From Trichoplax adhaerens (Eukaryota > Placozoa > Uniplacotomia > Trichoplacea > Trichoplacidae), in contig NW_002060948.1 of the NCBI RefSeq assembly GCF_000150275.1, positions 1,539,328-1,603,327 on the forward strand: 64,000 bases of DNA. Reading direction: 5' to 3'. Under the pieces are notes generated by a model, which did not search any database, was not told where the DNA came from, and saw only the letters and a list, made by a program, of their open reading frames with translations. A program made the translations under genes and the position numbers. Shown piece after piece: positions 37,742 through 51,144 of the stretch. Every line of letters starts with the position of its first letter. Within the stretch, counting starts at the first letter, position 1.

Positions 37742-40224
37742 TTAGTGAGAGATAATACGTTGTAAAACAATTTTTACGTAAAATGTGTCGTCTTTGATAT
37801 AACGCCGATCTTGTAATACTTTATGAGATACAAATGTTGAACTACCAAAACTTAAATTAGCGTCGTTTTCTGGTCTAGAAAAGAATTTAGCATTCGCTGC
37901 AGTATATTCAGGTATAATGCTATAAGAAATATTTTCCCTGTCTGATACATTATCGCTTTGATCAACAAGTTCAAAAGTTGTCTTGTATTCATATGGCCAA
38001 GACAAAACTCCATCATATTCACCCTTAAGTAAATGAACAAAGATAGATACATGCGTCGATTTACCATTGCCATCACCATTTGGATACATTAATGCGCATA
38101 ATTTATAGCCATGTCGGTGGCTATAAAAAGGATCGCTTATTAAGATAGAGTGACTTTTCGAATGTCGAGCATTATCCAACTTCTGGCTGAATTTATTAAT
38201 TCTCCAAACATAGCTAGTATCCATTGATTTCTTTAATTCCATTATCTTTTTACATTGGTCTGCGATTATTTCATGCTGTTGAGCAACTTTATCTCTTTGC
38301 CTATCTAATAAGGATTTTAATAGTATCAGATGATTAATCGCATCTTTACGAAAATGTTTTTTCATGCTTCCTCTTTCAGCCTTGAATATGATATAGGGAT
38401 AATTAAAGGTTTTAAATGTTACATAAGTCGCATATTTTGTTTCGATTAATAGTAAATAGTGAATATTACTTTTTACTTTGAAAAAGAAGATTAAAATTCT
38501 AATTAAATTATTGCATAATCGCAAAAGTTCTGTCGTACCCTATAATTACAGCCATCTTTCTGAAACGGGCAATCAACAATGACATACTGGCATTGCGAGT
38601 CAATATGTTCTTGCAACTAAGGAACGGCCAAGTTAGTAAAAATACACCATAACTAGATGGACTATCATAAAGTTATACCTTTCCACGAGGTACTTCATCG
38701 CATTCATGATCGATGGGACACTGGACAGGAAATTCATCGCATTGATCCCAGTGAGACTACATTTTATTCCGTGATTACAACAATATCGTCTACGATTAAT
38801 CCTTATGCAATCTCGTATCTGCGAAATAATACACGCATTAAACCTATCCATATTGAAATATATGTAAATTACTTCCATATTCCTTGCTTCTATTCTGTTT
38901 TCGCAAAATTGGCATCGGATGATTCTATATTGACAATGATTTTGTACGTGATCATCCAAGCTGCAATCATTGATTCTCTCGCCACAGTTGTGGGGACATT
39001 GGATACTTTGAAATTTGCATTCGTCAGATAAATGCCTCTTTTAGATAAGTAACAGGAAACAGATTAATACTTATAAAAGTCGACTTTTGCCATATTGTAA
39101 AGAAATGATAAGGTACTTTAGATAAGTAATCAATCAATCGTGATCAAGATGAATCTCTAAACTGGAATCGAGACTGATTGGTATCACTTGATAACTGAAT
39201 GTTAAAGTCTGGCATTGTAAGGTGGTGATATGATACCGAAGTTACCTGAAATTGATTATAAGTGCCCTGCCACACACAACCTATATTCCTATTTGCACAC
39301 TGTACTTGTAGCTTTGCTATTCGTTGTTGTAATTCCGTATCAACTTCACACTATCAGTTTCATATATTTCATACATGGTATGACCAATACGATAGAAAAA
39401 GGATAAAAGACTTTGTTACATTAATATTAAATAAATATGATTAATTTAATCTACACTTAAGTAAGTAATAACGAAATTAAATTTATAGCGATAGTTTTCT
39501 AACTTCCTCTTCCACAATGTTTATTCCATCGACAGGACACTGTTGGCGATCTCTGTTTATTAAACAATTTTCTATGAGATAACATGAAAAACTATCGTAA
39601 TAACTTATGCTCATGTCTGAAATAAACTTACTGCATAGGCCATTAGTATCATTTATCAGGGACTTCTCGATTTTTTACGTGTGGTAAAAATTGAGAAGTC
39701 CCTGTACTTATCATTAAAACTGACACCATATAGCGCTCAAAATCAATATTTTTTAATGTTTATTACATTTCTTTAAACAATAAAAATTAGCGAATCGCTT
39801 GGAGACTAAATACAAAATTGATACTCCCTCAGGTATAAAATCATCAAGTTTCATTGGATGTCGTATAGCACTACGGCTGGAAGGCTCATTAATGCATATA
39901 GTATAAAAATTGTAATTTCAGAAGAAAGTAAAATTTTGGATAGGTTTATATACAATTTGTTCTATACTATAATTAAAATAATTACAATGAAGAATTGAAA
40001 GAATACTACTGTATAAATTAAGGGTAAGTATTTGAAACCTAATAATTACATACGCATATGTCACAGTCTCATGGTAATAATTACCTAAGAAGTTGTTGCA
40101 AACAGCTTTTACAGGAACTGTGATCACAAGATGAAAACAGGAATGGCTCAGTCATAACTTCATTGCAAACGGGACAAATATAGACTTTCTTCAGCTTGTT
40201 AACGAAATACGGACGACATTCCAT
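37742..40224 (-). CDS. TRAF-family adaptor: RING, five TRAF zinc fingers, coiled coil, MATH
   Basis: Predicted cytoplasmic signalling adaptor and possible E3 ubiquitin ligase of 417 residues. Exons: 40224-40085, 39552-39504, 39350-39246, 39037-38873, 38756-38679, 38616-38539, 38380-37742. The RING (about 17-55) is YICPVCNE, CDHSSCKSC and CPVD, a C3HC3D type with Asp as last ligand, as in TRAF6. Five TRAF-type fingers follow (starts CANRNIGC, CPHNCGE, CQFCEN, CPIDHEC, CPFQKDGC), each ending in His-x3-7-Cys except the last, which ends His-His. A coiled coil (LLDRQRDKVAQQHEIIADQC) leads to the MATH domain (about 262-415) with DPFYSHRHGYKL, YPNGDG, LSWPYEYKTTFELVDQ and FGSSTFVSHK. Introns fall between or inside fingers; coiled coil and MATH are one exon. 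The start is the only true ATG in frame before the RING. A paralogue's last exon lies at 62781-63422. Confidence 0.94.
39657..39704. other. near-perfect ~21-bp-stem hairpin in TRAF intron 1
   Basis: CAGGGACTTCTC at 39657-39668 pairs with GAGAAGTCCCTG at 39693-39704. The following GATTTTTTAC and GTAAAAATT continue the stem with one mismatch and one extra T, leaving a loop of about 5 bases. It is an intronic inverted repeat of pre-miRNA-like or small inverted-repeat-element size; its role is unknown. Confidence 0.85.
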
Positions 40225-40959
40225 TTTTTGCTTTTTACTCGCGGATATAATTATATTATTGATAAAGATTATGCTGAAAATGTTATGATATGAATCTGCA
40301 TCGATTTTATCCACCGTAACGCTGATGAAACCCTATTCAACTATGGTAGACACAATGAACATAAATTCTAACGCTAGTAGTAATTCTTGAAAAGCTAGTA
40401 TGCATCAAATAAAATGTAAAGCATAAAATCACCCAATTATGCATGCTGTACGCTGGCGTAAAAGTTCGATCATTGTCATAGATACATTTAATTTCTTTTA
40501 CTTAAATTTTTTTATTTAGTATACCTATTCAAAGGTTCCTTAGTTGCGTATTAATATTTAATAAGGTAACTAAGTACTATTATTATTGCTGAATGAGGCT
40601 TATCATGACATCATTAATGAATTTTAAAAAATTAATTTATACAATAAGTGCCTATACTTGTAGATTATGTAACTAGCTAACTCTATAAGTATATATGTAG
40701 CTCTTGATACAGTATTTCACCTTACTAATGTACTGGTCTACTTTATTTGTTTCACTATTTCGAATTTTCTCTATATCATTAAATAACGAATGATGTATCA
40801 CCTACGGATAATGGAATAGAAACAGTTATTCACGATAAACACTAAAAGTGCTTGCCCTAAATATTGGACGTTTGGTTATTTATTCCATGTATTAAGGTTC
40901 CACCGCTTACCTATGACATATTAAATTTTTCTAGTTCCAATGTTGCTTTTACAACTTAC

Positions 40960-41075
40960 ACTTTACATGGATAGCCAAAATTTATTAGAGAAAATGGTCC
41001 TGAAATCGAATTCATCCTTTCCCAATAGGCCTCAATCGTAATCACTCGTTCATTTACAATTTTGCTTAGAGCGAA
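40960..41075 (-). CDS. candidate internal exon of an unidentified minus-strand gene
   Basis: A 116-base stretch bounded by an AG acceptor and a GTAAGT donor, open in one frame (phase 0 to 2). The peptide contains NERVITIEAYWERMNS and SGPFSLINFGYPCK. The start phase agrees with the end of the exon group at 44681-45326, so it could be a later exon of that gene. No family was recognised. Confidence 0.3.
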
Positions 41076-42937
41076 CTTTCGTCAAAGCACTACAGATTCT
41101 TAGATGGTATCTAATTGAAGATATTGTACATTACTGTATTCTACAATTGCTTTCTAGTCACTAAAATTTTCACTATTTTATTGTTGGCCCATAGGGGTAT
41201 ATCTAGAAGTTATAGTTAGGGATCAATAACTGAAAGTGTTATCGCTAGAATATACACAATATCATTCTTTGTATTAAGAAAATTGTAATGTCAGGAGCAT
41301 GTGTACTGCTGCATAATGTAGTCCTCAAAGATTAACTTTCATGAGATCCATTCTGCTTCAATGAGCGGGTATAAGCTAGTACAAGTAATAAAAAATAATA
41401 AAAGAACGACTGGAGTGCGTCTGTGACTACGAAGGCATAAATATTAATTGTAAATATCGATCTATACGATGTTGCTATCAGTAATATCCGTATTAAATAA
41501 TAACGAATTATAGTTTGTTAAAAAAATCAGGCTTTACCAATCAAAGAAGTAAATTTGTTTGTTTCATAGAGAATCTAACATCATTAACATTGAATACTAT
41601 AGCATCAGGTACCTCTTCAATTAACCTTTGCAGGACCAACATTTAGTTTAATTTATTTTCAATTCACAGCTTACTGCAGCTTGGGCAATACCAACGTCAA
41701 TAACGTCAAAGAGAATTAAAGATTACGATCAAATTGAATTATTTAGTATACGAAGGTGTGATAATGAAAGTTCTATAAAAATAATAATTGACGATACTAT
41801 ATACCATACTTTATCACGGGGTATTTTCTCCTAACTGATTTCTTTTGAAATGCATTGAGGCCGATACGGCTACATTCAAGGACAAAAATTGAGCCTGAAG
41901 CAATATTTACGTCGATAATTATAATGATGCCCACCGTGAAAATAGAAATTGAAATAGGACTTTTTGTTATAGTTATTAGTCATTACTGATGTTGCTTTCG
42001 TGACACTTTTTGTGGCCTTTGCGAATGTAGTCGTATCCCATCTACACTCTCTAGTACTTCATGAATTAAAATTACACTTTTATTGCAATAGTAGTAGATT
42101 TCGATTCAAATATGAGCTCAATGTAACTTACTTGGCAGAATAGTCTGTGGCTATGAATATTTGTGGCTTTTTATCGTTCAGATAGATATCGCATTATAAG
42201 CAAGTATAAAATTAAACTGTAACGCCTAAAAGGAAGATAATATCAGTCAAATTAATAACTCAACTACCTTGCCTAAGAGTTCAACTAGCATTTAACCTAA
42301 GAGGCCATGACTTAAATTTATGCTGGGGATAAAGAGTCGGAATCAGAGCACGCAGAAGGTTCCCAAAAGCTTAAATTACAGGCTGTCTATTTTGAAATCT
42401 TATGTAATGTAAAACACCAGAATAATAAATTACAGACTGTCCTGGATGCCACACTTAATATTTGACAGTATAGTAGGGTAGTACGACGTATAATCTATCC
42501 AATTTTATTATCATACGAATCCTATTCGTCTCTGTATACAGGCACTTGCATATAAACTTTACTTGCATCAGGTTAATGTTATAGGATTACAAATAGATGA
42601 CTACAGATTTTGGCTCTCGCATGATTCATTTCAGTTAATTTTATGCGCTCAAAGGGCTGGAATGTGCGCAAACGTAACATTGGATATGCATATCAATGTC
42701 TTACAGCCAGCTGATAATTGATTATTCTGATGTTTTACATTACATCAGATTTTTAAATAGACAAATTTCAAGTGTCTTGATAACTGCAGTTGCAAATTCA
42801 TTACTTACAGTAGATTTTACCGTCATTGCATAATCATACTAAAGATTTCTGCAAACCCTCAAATTCTGCATCACGCTAAGGTTATAACGATACCCATTCA
42901 GAGTATAATAGATTGAATTTCAGTTCGCGAGTAAAAC

Positions 42938-43136
42938 ATGCCTAGATTAAAATCCGATTTTCAAGGAGCTACCATGGACAATTTTATAAGGTATGAAATA
43001 ATAAAATTTGTTTTCAGTATTATTCTCAAAGTTAGGATAAATTATACTCCCCATACAACTCTGTATTTTAAGACGATTTTGGTTTGCTCACTCTATTAAC
43101 AGCGATCCTAGGAGGACTGAAATTATTTCAATTGCC
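42938..43136 (+). CDS. candidate two-exon gene start, plus strand
   Basis: ATG at 42938 opens MPRLKSDFQGATMDNFI, followed by a GTATGA donor after 42990. Exon 43073-43136 has an AG acceptor, a matching phase and a GTAAGT donor, adding RFWFAHSINSDPRRTEIIS. The sequence looks protein-like, but no continuation or family was found. Chance is possible. Confidence 0.22.
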
Positions 43137-43890
43137 GTAAGTAATCTGTCATTGAGAAATCTTACTGACCGGTACAATACAAATCTTTGCAGTCTATTAT
43201 TATAACTAAACAGGATTAAGTACACACAAGACTAAGAATTGTAACTCTGCGATACTTTTTTCCTTAAACACAAGCGATAATATAGCTTTGTAAACAATAT
43301 CAGATTCAAATATAGAAAAATTAACGGAAAAATGAAAGTTGTTCTATTTGCTTCAACCCACGCATTTTCACCATCTCAGATTCATTTTTAATGCCGGATA
43401 ATATTCTCTATGTTATATAAATTAATTTAAGGTATCCTAATAGATATTAGCGCATCCGGTGTTGTGTTTTCTTTTTACAAAATTAAGTCTCAAAGTATAA
43501 ATTTTACTTAAGTTTTACAATCAATGTATGGTAGCATGCCTTAGAACATCTGAATGTACAACTGTTAATACTTAGTAATACCTAAAATCGGATATCTTTG
43601 CGTCTGAAAAGTTAATTGGAAGTTTATACTCTGTCTAAAATAATGCTGCACAGTTAATAAATCGAATATTTATATTATTTAATAAGGAATTAACATTCTT
43701 TGAGGATAAAATATATTTACTTTACTTACAGTAGTATCAGATTTCTTTCAGACACAAGCTATAACTTATACTTTGTACCTTTAAATCGTTAAAAGATTTT
43801 ATTTGTTGCAATGTAAAGCTGATACTTAAACCATTTATGAGTGATTACAGCACGTTAAAGATTGTAGAAACATAAATATATTATTGGAAA

Positions 43891-43970
43891 GGGTAATATT
43901 ATTACCCTGAGCATAATATATGCTCTTAATCTCTTTGCCACGAAGTTAGTTATCTAAAATAACTGACTTC
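43891..43970. other. three adjacent palindromes
   Basis: GGGTAATATTATTACCC at 43891-43907 is a perfect 8-bp-arm palindrome. GAGCATAATATATGCTC at 43909-43925 has 7-bp arms. GAAGTTAGTTAT (43942-43953) and ATAACTGACTTC (43959-43970) form a 12-bp stem with one G:T-type mismatch and a 5-base loop. All three lie within 80 bases. Confidence 0.8.
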
Positions 43971-44680
43971 AGTATTAATGCTTCAATAGAATGAGCGGTA
44001 GATCAGCAGAAATACTGTATATTCAAAAAAAATTCACTCTGCCTTACAATAACATTAAATATGCATAATTGCTTCTATGAATTTACTAGAGATCGACAAT
44101 TTTGCGATAATGTTAATAATATACAACAATTCTGCAGAAGAAATAACACCAGGAGGAAATTAAGTATTCTAATTTTCTACTGCAAATAATCTTTATCTAC
44201 TGACCAATATATTAATGCATTCTAATAAATCCACTACAACAAAGGTGTGAGCAGACAGAGTATAAATAGTATCTTTTACGTAATAAATAGTGTATGAGAA
44301 ACAACATACGATAGATATTCAAATCTAATCTTTCTGTATTCAATCATTTATATTAGAAATCTTAATATAACGCTTTAATCATGATAAAAACTTGATAACA
44401 AGTAAAGCATCGATATAGTCTGTGATTATATGTATAAGGTTGAGGTATAATATACGTCCTTAGGCAGGAAAATCTTATGCAATTTCATATTAATTTAGTG
44501 CCATCAGCTTGATCTTGGTGTTAGATGTAACTACATCTATCGATGTAAATTAATACCAATGTGGATAGTAATGCAAATACGCTGTAATGTCGTGTTTAAA
44601 TATGATTAGATTATTTTCACTTTACTGCTGTCCTGCTAACGACGGACAAGAAAACTTGCAGTTAAACTGCATAATCTCAC

Positions 44681-45326
44681 ATAGAGGTTGTAAACCGTCC
44701 GGTTTAATTTCAGTATTCCTGAATACGGAACTATGACATGTTCTCCGACAGTCTTTATTAAATCGAAGTCGACACGGAAACTTTTCTAATAATTCTAGTC
44801 ATATAATGATAATGATAATTAAACAAAGTATGAATGAGTACTGATACAAGTACATTTAGGCGTCTAATAAAATGAATATTAATATTAAGCCTTAAACTAT
44901 ATTGTTATAATCATATAATAATTACCTTTAACTTTTATTTTCTTATCAATTTTAAGACGTGCACTATATACTTTCCCTTCAGTGCACCGATCACTTATTT
45001 CCGGAATTTCAATAAAAGAGCCGGTATAAGGTTGCAGCGTTACGTAATTGGTCTGCAATAAAGGTCGGTAGGTTACATAGGTTTTAAAATAATTAAAACT
45101 TTGTAGTTCTATAAAGTAAATGGGAGCTAATTTCTATCGAGATTTTAAGGGAAGGTAGACTTAAATATTTAGAATCAGCCTGAGAAGTAGATAAAATTTA
45201 ACTTACCAAGATGGCTGCTAATGTTATTTTCCTTGCCTTGTCTAAGAAATTTACTGTAGACCTGAGCCTATCATATGAAATGAGAATACAAGCTTCACTG
45301 TGATTGATTTTAGTTGCGGATATTCC
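44681..45326 (-). CDS. partial gene of unknown family (three phase-matched exons)
   Basis: Exons 45326-45207 and 45052-44926 are both fully open in only one frame, with strong splice sites (TATAG acceptor, GTAAGT donor, TTGCAG acceptor, GTAATT donor) and agreeing phases 0, 0 and 1. A shorter exon 44718-44681 fits phase 1 to 0 with a GTGAGA donor. The peptide contains SEACILISYDRLRSTVNF, KARKITLAAIL, LQPYTGSFIEIPEISDRC and GKVYSARLKIDKKIKVK. Beta-strand-like alternation and a Cys suggest an extracellular or structured domain, but I do not recognise a family. No start or stop was located. The signal-peptide exon at 51145-51441 is on the same strand, ends in phase 0 and could be the first exon across a long intron. 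That link is inference. Confidence 0.55.
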
Positions 45327-48300
45327 CTATAAAAATAAGAACGTTAACGAAAACAACATGAGATTGTTTATTAAGCCTATTAGGTAACATATATTATCAT
45401 TTCATAAGCAATAAATTGTTGTCGTTATCGAGATATCATGGGTAGATACACCCGTAATAGTATAAACGCTGTATAAAAGGGTAATGAAGCGACATAAAAA
45501 TTGCTGATTGTACTGTAGTCTGGGTAAAATAAGTCCACCATTAAGTACTGTACATAGATATAATCGAGTGTCGATATGCATGTGTTTAAAGAGATAATAA
45601 TTGAGATTATTAGAATAAAGTTTGTAATTTTAAAATTTCCTAGGATGAACCTACTTGTTATTTTAAATTATCAATATTACATTTCCTAATCCTAACAATT
45701 TTCATTATCGATGATTTTATAGCTGAATTTGATGAAAGAAATCAATTACCTCCTTTACGGCATTTATTATTAGATTGTTAAACGCATAATTTCTCAAAAG
45801 GAGTAAATCTTTATTACTTTACTGAGATATTAATACTACAGGAAGGTCACTATTTCATATTCAAATTATTGTATAGTGTATTATAGTGTTAATATAATCA
45901 TTACCGAAGGCTCAGAATATTGTTAATGTTAATAACTGAATGTTACATCAAATTGATAAATATGGCAACATGATCAAGCGGCCCAAATTGTAAAAGCATA
46001 AATAGTTCGATGTCATGTCTACCATAATTAACGTTAATCGAGCATTGCATCATCTAATACCGGTACCGATAATTATTAATTAACTTTATTACTAAAGATC
46101 GAAAATGTACGAATTTACTATCACACTAATGTATCTTTATAAAATAATAGATTTTAGCGGTAATATGTTGATATAAAACGATAATGCAAACTCAATCTTG
46201 GTGTTTCAAAAATAAGAAATTAAAAATTAAAACTTTTAAAGGGAACGTATTAGATAAAAACGATAAGCCCATGATTGCATCACTTTTACTTATTTCAGTC
46301 AATTGAACATTCTCAAGAAATGTGCCATATAGCATTTTTATAAATTCTTTAAAAAAGTTAAAAATGAACGTTGTTTATGACATCTACTTAGTTATATGCT
46401 GAACGAATTAATTAATCCAGGATGCAATTATCTGCAAACAAAAACTGATCCCCCAATTAACCAAAAGTGTTAGTATAGTTTTATCTCATATTCTTGCGCT
46501 GTTTCTTATTAGCCCGTAATTTTTTGTCTCACAGGATACTATACTACAAAAACTGTAAGGATCATTTTCTATCAGGCATCACTAATTAAACGTCTATTTC
46601 CTCCTCCCACCCACACGTATTGACGTGTCCATATTATGTTGCACAAAGCCAGGCAATTATTTTTCCCTAAAAAACAACGATGAATATCTTAACCCACATG
46701 TTGAGATATTTCGGTACTGCTATCGATTAATTATTTTCGGATCACATTAACCACATATGGTCAATATACCTTCGATACGGATGCTACCCTAAGTTTCATT
46801 AAGTATGACCCCCAGATTGAAGAAGATACAATAGAAAAATTACTGTCAAAATTTGAGATTGTATTTCATCGGTAAATTCAATCAAAAACGGCTAGGATCA
46901 AATGAGATAAATCGCAACATGATAGAATGTATGATACAATCAAATCATTAAGTTTTACGACGGGGGTTTGATCAATCATATGAATAACTTAACCGATGTA
47001 TATATTGAAAAAGTCACTTCCATTATTTGAGTTATCCGATACTATTGATATTAGCAGTAAATATAATACAAATTTAATAGCATACAGGACAATCGGTTAA
47101 TTAATTACATAATCCACACATAGTTTCTACTGATGTAAAATAAAAAAATAAACTCTCGTCGTTAAAAATAAGAGATGTTTTGAAACAAACATATGGTAAA
47201 TAACAGTGTAATTTAAGTCCAAACTTTGAATTTCTTGTAAAAAGAATATACTCTTACGTAAGTATAGCAAATGCATGACTACAATAGGAAATTAACGACT
47301 TGCTTAAAATGTTGTAAGCACGTGCATATATAAATGTAATAGCTTTGACGCGGATTTATCATTAAAGAAAGGAGCTTTGTTTGTCACTTATAAGTAGCAT
47401 GTAATACTGTCGATAAGAAATCCATGAATGACACTGTAGACTTGTGAATAGATGGCAATTACTTAGTTTATTCCTAAACTACTTGCCTGGTTGAAACAGG
47501 AATAAAACCATAGTACATCGTTTATCCAATAAAGTAAGAAATAATGATTAGGCTGTACTAACGATTCAACTAATAGAGCAAATACTTACATCCTTATTTA
47601 CTTCACTTTCGCAAAACTTTGAAGTATGAAAACAATTCTAATTTTGATTTATAGCTTAATATACATGAAAAAACGTAAACGGTTACGATCAGGAAAGAAA
47701 GCAATATTCCTTTCAAAGCTAGTAAATGACAGAGGAAGTAAAAATGTCAACTATCCGAAAGGGTGTGCCGATTATTACAACAGAGCTAATCAATTAATGG
47801 AATATCTATAAAATGGTAATTGTCCATGAAGTTGTGCGAACAATAATTAAGAATGAAAATTATGATGACTACGTTGCCGGAACCATAACCCTTATGTTTT
47901 AATTAAACGGAAATGAAAAATTGTACAGCACTATTATGATGTATGATACCACCCCTTAGCATTATACGGTCTCTATATTTCTGAAGGTAATTTATTAATT
48001 ATTATTATCAATCCATACAGAAAAGTAACTAGAATCTTGGATAATAAAATAATCTATCTCATTGATAGTTAAATTATTCATTGTACATACATTCTATTTA
48101 GTAGTACTGCTTAGTACCGCGCAACGTCGGACGATATAATCAGAAAAAATAAAAAAATAAGCCCTTAGTTATTGTAGGTCTTTATGGAGCAGGTTAAACG
48201 TATGAATGCATTAATAAATATAAAGTATTAATATATCTTGTAGATAAATCATTAATCTGATATTAAACCATGTAAATTAAAGATATCATCAAATTGTGCG

Positions 48301-50864
48301 TTTTGAATATTAATAGGTTAATATCGATACTAGATTTAAACTGAAATCTTTTTGTATTGTATTTCTTTCATTATGCCCTTTAATTTTCACCTTAAAGTCT
48401 TATATAGAGAGTAATTGCGCTATTACTTATATATGCGTATTTTAACGATTGGCACAACCAGCAAAATATATCACAAGTACCTATGGTGTGTCGAAATACT
48501 ATGAGACAAACTCAAACAAATTATTGAAAATGTCACGTACATAAATCCGGTTGATCGTTTTCGATGATTTTATTATCAAACTGTAACAATATCAACCAGA
48601 CATTAGATCATGAATAATTATGTTGCCTTCATAATAATTGCCTTCAATTAATCTTATATAGCATTACCAGCCATATACAGTAATGAGAATGAAGGTTTCA
48701 GAAATAATAATATATGAAATGAATTGATTAATACCTTGAATTAAAATTAAGAATCATGATTTAAGAAATAGTACGTCTGTCTGCTTTAATTATTAGTACT
48801 ATATCACTATCTGCTTTAATTATAATTACTATATCACGATAATGTATAAAAATAACTTCCTATATCAGCAGATTTTTCGATTGTCTACAACTTAACTCTC
48901 GTTTGCTATTGAATATGGATACACTTTGCAATATCAATACGTGTAACAACAACGTCAAATAATAATGAATCTAGGTTATTACGGAAGTGTTATATATGGT
49001 AATTACTTCTCTTATGCTGTTTTTACTGTGTTCTTTAACGTGTCAATAAATTGATGATGGCAACCAATATAAAAAGGAGGCATATAATTGTAAGCTGATG
49101 AGTACTATAAGAAATTACTCAGTTGTTGTCATGAAGTCCTTGTATGCAGCAGTTACATCGTTGCTACAGAGTCTATCAATTAATGGCTAAGCATTAAGAT
49201 TTTTATGTGATCCAAGTAGACAAAGACTTCATTGAACACTCTAAAGTCTTAATGGTCAGTAAAAGAACAATAATCTTCTAAGCTATTCAAATTTTTTCTT
49301 TTATTGGCTAACGTCGCCTTACTAACCAAGTCTGATCACATTATTAATTAATTATTACAGTAACTGCATACCGCGACTGGTTAAGTACTTATGGTAAAAA
49401 CTGCTATTAGTATTTTTACCATGACATATTATTTCTTAACTCGCACACTGCTCATAATTTAACTAATAAGCTGATGATATTGTTAAATCAGGTTTCTAAT
49501 TAGCTTAACTTATACAGATATTTTAAACTTTTAGCTTTTTATGATATTACATGAATTACTTAACTATCTAAATCGAATAAAGGTTTTGTGATTTAGCTCA
49601 AATATCATCATTTGGAACGAAACTAGAACAATATCATGCATCAAATGCATTGAGACAAAGAAAGAGAAAAAGACAGTAATTAGATTGATGCTTATATTTT
49701 AGAAATTTAATGTATATCATAAGGTCTAAGATTAATTATTCCTACTATAATAATTAGAATTGTTTTTGAAATTATTATATGCTATATTAAAACGATTTCG
49801 AAAGAGATTCTAATTCAATAGGAGGTAGTAGGAAAGGGTTATAGTTGCCGATGGATCGAAATCATGTGTACACAAATTTTTAAAATACAATAAATGAGGT
49901 TAAAGTTGCCCTAATAAAATCAACTACGTGTTATTCTAAAAATCCAAAGAAGTGTATAAAAAGTCATAAATTAATCTATTACCAGAAAAATGATCATATG
50001 AATTAAATATCTTATGAAGTAGTCCATTTAGAAATCGATTGCATAAACTGGAAAGAGTTAACCAAAGATATGAATAATCAAGCGCTATTGAGGAATTCGA
50101 CGAAAAATGGAAAAATATTTATAATTATTAATTAGATGATCAGAAGCTTACGACAGTAAGTGTGGGCGTTCGATTTACCTTCCTACCTTATGTAAGAAAA
50201 ATTATTGCCTTCTAGCAAGCTAAAAGTACCAGTAACGTTGATTTTGATATCTTATAAAATCTAAAAGCTATAATTTAAGCTTAAATTGACTCATACACGT
50301 AGTCACTAAATTGTTAAAAATCAATAATTTATATTTAGTTATCATCATTCAAGTTCTAATAATGTCTATTTTTACTTAAAATTAACGAGAAGTCAAAAAA
50401 TTTTGACCGTATGGAGAACTATTGTCTGTTAATGCTATCTTAAATTATAGATGACCCGATCCAATCACCAATATAGAATCAATTTTCTTAAGCAAAAATA
50501 AATACCGAATGAAATACAAATTTCACTATGGTAATATATATAAGTACCAATTTTAGTATACAGTTTTAATTGATGACATTATCAATAAAGGCAATGATAG
50601 GAAAGTAGCTCCGTTGGCGTATATTGACTTTGATAGTTACTATAAACACGACAGGATTATGAAATATTAATAGGACCGGTACATAAATAATATTGAATAA
50701 CAAAATAACTTCTGCAGGATAATTTCGACAGAAGTTCTTTCAAGCTAAAATGATACCGTGCATTACACTCTTCCTAAATTAATTCACTTGAAATAAATAT
50801 TACTAACTATTTACTCTTGCATAAAATTGAAAAAAAATAGATTATAAAGTATGATGATACTTAC

Positions 50865-50940
50865 ACTTAAGAATTATTGTTAAAAAGTAAATCATCAGTA
50901 TTACCCAGCCTATTTTTTTTATCCATAATACCCTCCTCAT
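50865..50940 (-). CDS. candidate first exon with a membrane anchor
   Basis: ATG at 50940 opens a 25-codon exon ending in a GTAAGT donor (phase 1). It reads MRRVLWIKKIGWVILMIYFL, then more hydrophobic residues. Basic residues followed by a hydrophobic run resemble a type II signal anchor. It lies 205 bases downstream of the signal-peptide exon but is out of phase with it. The next exon was not securely found. Confidence 0.3.
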
Positions 50941-51144
50941 TTTAAACAGGTGGACATATTTTATAAGTTATTATACAGCGAGATCTCGTGCATCTAAGGC
51001 ACTTACTCTCGATTTTGCAGTATAGAGCATAATATCTCGTTAACTTAACGACTTTCAAATATGGTTAATTTGCAAGGTAAATAGATGATTAATGTGTACA
51101 CATTCAAGTACGCATCAATATTAAAAAAAACAAGAAAGACTTAC

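Noticed and set aside
38657-39031. A 124-codon plus-strand frame
   Set aside because: It is the antisense shadow of TRAF finger exons.
41655-41832. Plus-strand open stretch after CACAG
   Set aside because: It is protein-like for about 55 codons, but no donor, start or neighbouring exon agrees with it.
47626-47811. A Lys/Arg-rich plus-strand frame
   Set aside because: A final-exon reading (acceptor TATAG) is possible, but no connected upstream exon was found; within chance.
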